This document shows, piece by piece, positions 7,555-11,128 of a DNA stretch of 11,128 bases. The notes under the pieces are model-generated. The model saw only the letters and a list, made by a program, of their open reading frames with translations, was not told the origin of the DNA and did not search any database. Each line of letters opens with the position of its first letter. Positions within the stretch are counted from its first letter, which is position 1. A program made the position numbers and the translations under genes. Where the stretch lies: contig JAJYCM010000068.1 in NCBI GenBank assembly GCA_021778375.1, forward strand, positions 1 through 11,128. The letters run 5' to 3'. This DNA is from Bacteroidota bacterium (GTDB lineage: Bacteria > Bacteroidota > Ignavibacteria > Ignavibacteriales > Ignavibacteriaceae).

Positions 7555-7611
7555 ATTCCGGAGAGAGTTCATAGAAATTTAAGATTTTCTTATGAACTCT
7601 TATTCCGGAAT
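7555..7611. terminator. Strong 22-bp hairpin between convergent genes, likely bidirectional 3' end
   Basis: ATTCCGGA (7555-7562), AGAGTTCATA (7564-7573) and GAAA (7574-7577) pair with TTTC (7586-7589), TATGAACTCT (7591-7600) and TCCGGAAT (7604-7611). The stem is broken only by small bulges, and the loop is eight bases. It sits 104 bases after the plus-strand permease and 35 bases after the minus-strand secreted-protein gene. Flanks are AT-rich but have no clean U-run, so termination or mRNA end protection is inferred from position. Confidence 0.55.
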
Positions 7612-7645
7612 ATTTATCTAGCTCCTATTGTATTCTTCTTTGTAT

Positions 7646-10246
7646 TTATTTCAACAATAACATTTTCTTAATAATTACGTATCCGCCTGCATCCATTCTG
7701 TAGAAGTATGTCCCGCTCGAAAGTTTACTGGCGTCAAAACTAATTTCATATCGCCCAGCAGGTTTTTCTGACGATAAAAGAGATGCTACCTTTTGTCCAA
7801 TTGTGTTGAACAGTTCTATTCGGACAAAACCCGCTTTAGGGACATCAAATCTAATAATAGTTGATGGATTGAAAGGATTTGGAAAATTTTGACTCAATGC
7901 ATAATTTTTTGGTATTTCCAAATTTGTCTTTAGAATATCGGTAACCACAGGAGTTGCAGAAGTCATATCTGAGAATTCACTCATGTTTCCCGAAAAATCA
8001 ATTGCTTTTAATGCAAACCAATGTTTTACACCTGGGGTAAGCCCTGTTATGGTGAATTCCTTTAGCTGAGAAACAGCTATCGGAGAATCTCCTTCATTAG
8101 CGCCGGTACCGTTATAATTAGTCGAATCGGTTCCGTAATAAATGTTATAGCCGCCAAGGTCTGATTCGGAATTCTCATCCCACTTCAGAATTATCCCACT
8201 ATTATTGGATGATACGGAAGCAGCAAGATTGGCAGGTTTTGTAGGTGGTACAATATCTGGAATGTTAACTGCACGGTTTATATCCTTTGAATCTGCATTA
8301 TCTGCGCTAATCCTTAATGAATAGAAGTTTAATGACGAAGAATCCTTATTGGCATTTATCGTCCAAATAATTTGAATAGTACCTGAAGCTGGGATATTCC
8401 CGAGAACAGTGTCTACCGGTCCTGAAGTCAGGGTTAACCCATTAAAGAGTGACAATACGGTATGAACATTGCTTGCAGAAACATTGCCTGTATTAAAAAT
8501 ATTCGCTGTCACTGTAAATGGATTAGGCGTAAGTACACCGCTTGATGAATCGCGGGCAAGTGCGCCTGGCGCTGATATTGTAATGGCTAAAGGGGGAAGT
8601 AAATCGGAATTTGGTTTTAACGGACGTGAAGCTTTATTATTCGATTCATTTGATTCTGCTATTTGATTTAATGGATCAACTTTCACATATATATAACGGT
8701 ATTTTGCATCCTTTGGGACAACATATTGAAATGTAATAATACTTTTACTCCCTGCAGTTATATTCGGTATATAAGATTTCCCAATTACCGGCGCATAGCC
8801 GGCATCCGGGTCGCCGTCGTATGCTGCCACCAAAATATTTGATGCGTTTGCTGATCCAGAATTATTTACTGAAATATTAATATCAATTTTATCACCCGCT
8901 ACAAAAAGGCTATCAGGTGGATTAAACTCAATATCGCCGTTCGAAACAGCTATATCCGGCAAGTCGAAAACATATCCTAACGGCATAAAATCTGCGCCAT
9001 ATCCACCGCTGCTTTGAACTACTGAAACATTTTTTTGTGCGGAAACATGATAGACATTATTTCCGTAAGGTGTGCTGAAAATATATCCTTCACCAGTTTG
9101 AAGAAGTGTATCTGCAATTTCAGTAGAGGACATATACGGATAAGTAGTGTCTCCGAGAAAAGTAATTTTTACTCTGTTATTGTCTTCGTAAGAAAATATG
9201 CTTACCTGACTTTCAACGGTAGGAACAATAAATGAAGTTCCAAAGTTAAGCCCCGTAGAGTCTGCGGTGCGAGCCATATATGAATAACTGCCAGCCCAGC
9301 CAGCAAAAGGAATATCAGCAGCAGTCACTGTCCCCGTAGATTGTATCTTCCAAAATGTATCTTTAAACACAGGTATTGTGGTTACCTGCCACTGCCCCAG
9401 AGTGAACATTCCTAATGTATCTTTAGAATCCAGATCGGTAACAAGAATTTGATTATTATTTGTGTAAGATGAAATAGTAATTGAATTTTCCCAACCGCCT
9501 GCATATCCGGAAAATCCGTAAAATAGTGTTCCTGCAAAAGTTCCGTTAACCGAGGGGATATAATAATCTTGATCTGTATATGAAAGAGCAGAAATCGGTT
9601 TATTGCTAACTACCTGCAAAGCTTTGCCTTGAATTGAACTTACATTTGGGAAATCCAAATATTTTCCGTTGTCTAAAGTACCGGCATATACAAAGGCTCC
9701 TGTACTTAATTCTTTTATGGTATATTGTGTTCCGTCTTCATAAGCAAAAATTATAAAATGAGGATCATATTCGCTTCCCCCGGTCATCATCCAGGTGTTC
9801 AGCTTTGTACTTTTCCCGCGTCCGCTCTGGTCCAAAGCAAAATAACCGTTAACATAATTTGAAATTGCATCTCCTATTAGAACCGAATATGGCTTGTTGC
9901 CGCTTATTGTGTAGATTCCCTGCCAATGCGAAACTGAGAATATTGTATCTGCTTTCATTTTGGCACTGTCCATCACTGTTCCGTCCTGATATGTAATACG
10001 GATTTCCGTGTTGTCGAAGTATGAAAATACTGTTATATCACTAAAAGTGAACACAGTTGTTGAATATTGTGATGAAGATATTTTCTTTGGTGAAACGAAA
10101 CCGTTAGGCATCTCTTTGACTGTTTTCAATAATGCTTCGGGAGGAGCGCCTGCCGGTTTCTTTTTCGAATAGATATTATCCTGTGCTTGTATAGAAGACA
10201 GAGCAATGATAATAAGGAGAACGCAAGTATATATATATTTTTTCAT
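7646..10246 (-). CDS. Large secreted T9SS cargo protein with four N-terminal repeats, CARDB-like, FN3 and sorting domains
   Basis: Predicted exported protein of 866 residues. I choose the ATG at 10244-10246, because MKKYIYTCVLLIIIALSSIQA-QDN is then a normal Sec signal peptide; an in-frame TTG at 10256-10258 would add only MRFD. Residues of about 65-425 contain four repeats whose SY/AY motif (TVFSYFDNTEIRI, IIFAYEDGTQYTI and two more) recurs every 92-93 residues. The style resembles IgGFc-binding-type adhesion domains, but I am unsure of that family. A CARDB-like domain follows at 430-545 (ending VDPLNQIAESNESNN), then a second CARDB-like one at 550-665, an FN3 domain at 667-766, and a C-terminal T9SS type A sorting domain from QNFPNPFNPST (about 786) to SSGTYFYRM and VIIKKMLLLK. 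The sorting domain predicts export across the outer membrane and cleavage or anchoring at the surface. No catalytic motif is seen; an adhesin or matrix role is a guess. Confidence 0.9.
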   Translation of the reverse strand: MKKYIYTCVLLIIIALSSIQAQDNIYSKKKPAGAPPEALLKTVKEMPNGFVSPKKISSSQYSTTVFTFSDITVFSYFDNTEIRITYQDGTVMDSAKMKADTIFSVSHWQGIYTISGNKPYSVLIGDAISNYVNGYFALDQSGRGKSTKLNTWMMTGGSEYDPHFIIFAYEDGTQYTIKELSTGAFVYAGTLDNGKYLDFPNVSSIQGKALQVVSNKPISALSYTDQDYYIPSVNGTFAGTLFYGFSGYAGGWENSITISSYTNNNQILVTDLDSKDTLGMFTLGQWQVTTIPVFKDTFWKIQSTGTVTAADIPFAGWAGSYSYMARTADSTGLNFGTSFIVPTVESQVSIFSYEDNNRVKITFLGDTTYPYMSSTEIADTLLQTGEGYIFSTPYGNNVYHVSAQKNVSVVQSSGGYGADFMPLGYVFDLPDIAVSNGDIEFNPPDSLFVAGDKIDINISVNNSGSANASNILVAAYDGDPDAGYAPVIGKSYIPNITAGSKSIITFQYVVPKDAKYRYIYVKVDPLNQIAESNESNNKASRPLKPNSDLLPPLAITISAPGALARDSSSGVLTPNPFTVTANIFNTGNVSASNVHTVLSLFNGLTLTSGPVDTVLGNIPASGTIQIIWTINANKDSSSLNFYSLRISADNADSKDINRAVNIPDIVPPTKPANLAASVSSNNSGIILKWDENSESDLGGYNIYYGTDSTNYNGTGANEGDSPIAVSQLKEFTITGLTPGVKHWFALKAIDFSGNMSEFSDMTSATPVVTDILKTNLEIPKNYALSQNFPNPFNPSTIIRFDVPKAGFVRIELFNTIGQKVASLLSSEKPAGRYEISFDASKLSSGTYFYRMDAGGYVIIKKMLLLK

Positions 10247-10329
10247 ATCAAATCTCAATTAAATGTTTCCGAAATAATTTTTTATTGAACACCTAACATG
10301 CACGAACCAGAACCGGACAAGTCAATGAG

Positions 10330-10425
10330 CTTATTTGAATATTCGGACTCAGGACTAAGCTCCAAAGGTGCAAAGAGTCGTCTGACCCCATGCCGAGGCG
10401 TGGGGTCAGATAAGCCTCAAATAAG
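10330..10425. repeat. REP-like palindromic element with nested inverted repeats
   Basis: TCTGACCCCA (10381-10390) and TGGGGTCAGA (10401-10410) are perfect 10-base inverted repeats. The centre TGCCGAGGCG pairs further (GCC with GGC), giving a nearly continuous GC-rich hairpin of about 30 bases in an AT-rich setting. An outer pair, CTTATTTGA (10330-10338) and TCAAATAAG (10417-10425), encloses a 96-base unit that also holds GACTC (10346-10350) and GAGTC (10375-10379). GGGGTCAGA palindromes of this kind are often linked to REP/RAYT or IS200-like elements. No transposase is present, so this would be a non-autonomous copy. No U-run follows, which argues against a terminator. Confidence 0.55.
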
Positions 10426-10770
10426 GAAACAACTATGATTAGAACGGTCGATAAGTTTAGAATCGGTGTGTTCATTAAGAAATGCGTGTACAAGTTTTAT
10501 GGCAAAAAGTTTATACTTACAAACTGAAATTACTTTTGAGAGACTACTAATTTTTCGATTGCGAGTTAATTGTCTGTTTGAATAAAGAAAAGTTCTTTCA
10601 TGATAATCAGATGATATTATCAAAGTAGTACTGACTTCAAAACACTTTAACTGATTTGTTGATGATGAAATTTGTAGTGATTCTGAAGAAAGCGCATTTC
10701 CTTTTATGCCCCAGGTAGCGAGGAAAGCAAGTATAATTAAAAAGTAATATTTTCTGAGTCTAAAATGCAT
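10417..10770 (-). CDS. Small secreted orphan protein, possibly a truncated N-terminus
   Basis: Open frame of 117 codons starting at the ATG 10768-10770. The first residues, MHFRLRKYYFLIILAFLATWG and then IKGNA, form a convincing Sec signal peptide with likely cleavage after about residue 26. The rest is polar with no motif I recognise (LQISSSTNQLKCFEVSTT... to NHSCFLI). It is rich in S, K and R and does not look like a folded domain I know. A good Bacteroidota-type promoter lies upstream (10800-10829), but no Shine-Dalgarno site is visible. The stop TGA lies in the outer repeat of the REP-like element at 10330-10425, so a longer gene may have been cut by that element. Alternatively this is a genuine small protein or a chance frame behind a real signal peptide. 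Confidence 0.42.
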   Translation of the reverse strand: MHFRLRKYYFLIILAFLATWGIKGNALSSESLQISSSTNQLKCFEVSTTLIISSDYHERTFLYSNRQLTRNRKISSLSKVISVCKYKLFAIKLVHAFLNEHTDSKLIDRSNHSCFLI

Positions 10771-11097
10771 AAAAAATTACATATCGTTTTAATTAGTTAC
10801 AAAAATATTATATTATAAGCTAAAGTCAAGAAAAATCTTATTCTTTATAAAGGTTTTCTTGTAACAGAACACACATATTCTTTGAGGATTGACAGTAAAA
10901 CCTTTGCTTTTTGCTATAATCCTGTCCGCTGGGTGGAATATTTTTTAGCCATTTTTATATCTTGTATTGTGGATTGTCGCGCTTATAAAATGTATCTCCA
11001 CTAGCTTTACTTTATTACCATTCCGCAATCGGCCATTTTGTCATACCCAAAATCTTTTTTCCCTGTTTTCTCACTAATTTTTCATCCGCTCCACCAG
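10771..11097. other. Right-hand non-coding stretch
   Basis: Apart from the promoter candidate at 10800-10829, I see no supported gene here. Reading the minus strand from the right edge, all three frames close early (stops at 11102-11104, 11082-11084 and 11073-11075). A gene entering from the right would therefore contribute only its last codons. One minus-strand frame just after 11104 reads RPGGADEKLVRKQGKK... to TAATAA, but it has no start codon that would make it a gene. Confidence 0.4.
10800..10829 (-). promoter_or_regulatory. Candidate Bacteroidota-type promoter for the small secreted ORF
   Basis: On the minus strand TTGA (10826-10829) is followed after 18 bases by TATTTTTG (10800-10807), an exact TAnnTTTG match. 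It ends 29 bases before the ATG at 10770, leaving a short leader. The AT-rich context makes chance matches easy. Confidence 0.45.
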
Positions 11098-11128
11098 GCC
11101 TCTAACAAGCCTCCAACAAGCCTATAAT
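11098..11128. repeat. Short 11-base tandem repeat at the window edge
   Basis: Two near-identical units, GCCTCTAACAA (11098-11108) and GCCTCCAACAA (11109-11119), are followed by GCCTATAAT, a possible third unit cut by the edge. Whether the array continues cannot be seen. Confidence 0.5.

Noticed and set aside
10293..10493. Minus-strand open frame of 66 codons
   Set aside because: It runs through the REP-like palindrome and overlaps the signal-peptide ORF in another frame. It has no domain or ribosome binding site.
10889..10920. TTGACA and TATAAT on the plus strand, resembling a sigma-70 promoter
   Set aside because: The spacer is 20 bases, well over the usual 17, no gene follows downstream on that strand, and the group generally uses TTG/TAnnTTTG promoters.
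11082..11128. C-terminus of a gene entering from the right edge (minus-strand frame reading YRLVGGLLEAWWSG then stop)
   Set aside because: All three minus-strand frames stay open for a few codons here and the stretch is partly a tandem repeat, so no frame can be preferred.
11019..11128. In-frame TAG at 11102-11104 followed by an open stretch (RPGGADEKL...), suggesting stop-codon recoding
   Set aside because: There is no start, no known recoding signal, and too little sequence on the upstream side to tell coding from chance.

Overview
The window most likely comes from a chromosome of the Ignavibacteria/Chlorobi side of the Bacteroidota group. The DNA is AT-rich. The long secreted protein ends in a type IX secretion (T9SS) sorting domain of the 'QNFPNPFNPST...' kind that is common in Ignavibacteria. 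Three gene starts have a promoter -7 element of the Bacteroidota form TAnnTTTG, and several genes lack a strong Shine-Dalgarno site. This placement rests on sequence character only.

Layout from left to right. (1) 1-320, minus: N-terminal part of a lipoprotein cut by the window edge. (2) 383-1786, minus: a two-gene unit, sucD then ndk (succinyl-CoA ligase alpha subunit and nucleoside diphosphate kinase), separated by 15 bases; ndk uses a TTG start. SucD has an extra lysine-rich tail, and no sucC is next to it. (3) 1931-2707, minus: an exonuclease III/AP endonuclease. (4) About 2765-2980: a decayed second copy of part of sucD, in the same orientation, lying in what looks like an empty intergenic region. 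(5) 3022-7451: two divergently transcribed APC-superfamily permeases that both keep the residue pattern recalled for KimA/KUP-type potassium transporters, each with a cytoplasmic C-terminal domain. The 398-base region between them carries two strong inverted-repeat elements. (6) 7452-7645: a convergent gap with a 22-bp hairpin. (7) 7646-10246, minus: a large secreted T9SS cargo protein with four regular 92-residue repeats, CARDB-like domains, a fibronectin type III domain and the sorting domain. (8) 10259-11128: a REP-like palindromic element, a small secreted orphan ORF (10417-10770) whose stop codon lies in that element, and a right edge with a short 11-base tandem repeat and no gene I can support.

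How the genes fit together. sucD-ndk links the substrate-level phosphorylation step of the TCA cycle with nucleotide balancing. The permease pair probably moves potassium or a related small solute. The large secreted protein belongs to the cell-surface or secreted inventory. I see no phage, transposase, CRISPR array, RNA gene or defence system. The least ordinary items are the hidden sucD remnant, the divergent KimA-like pair, and the four-fold repeat in the secreted protein.
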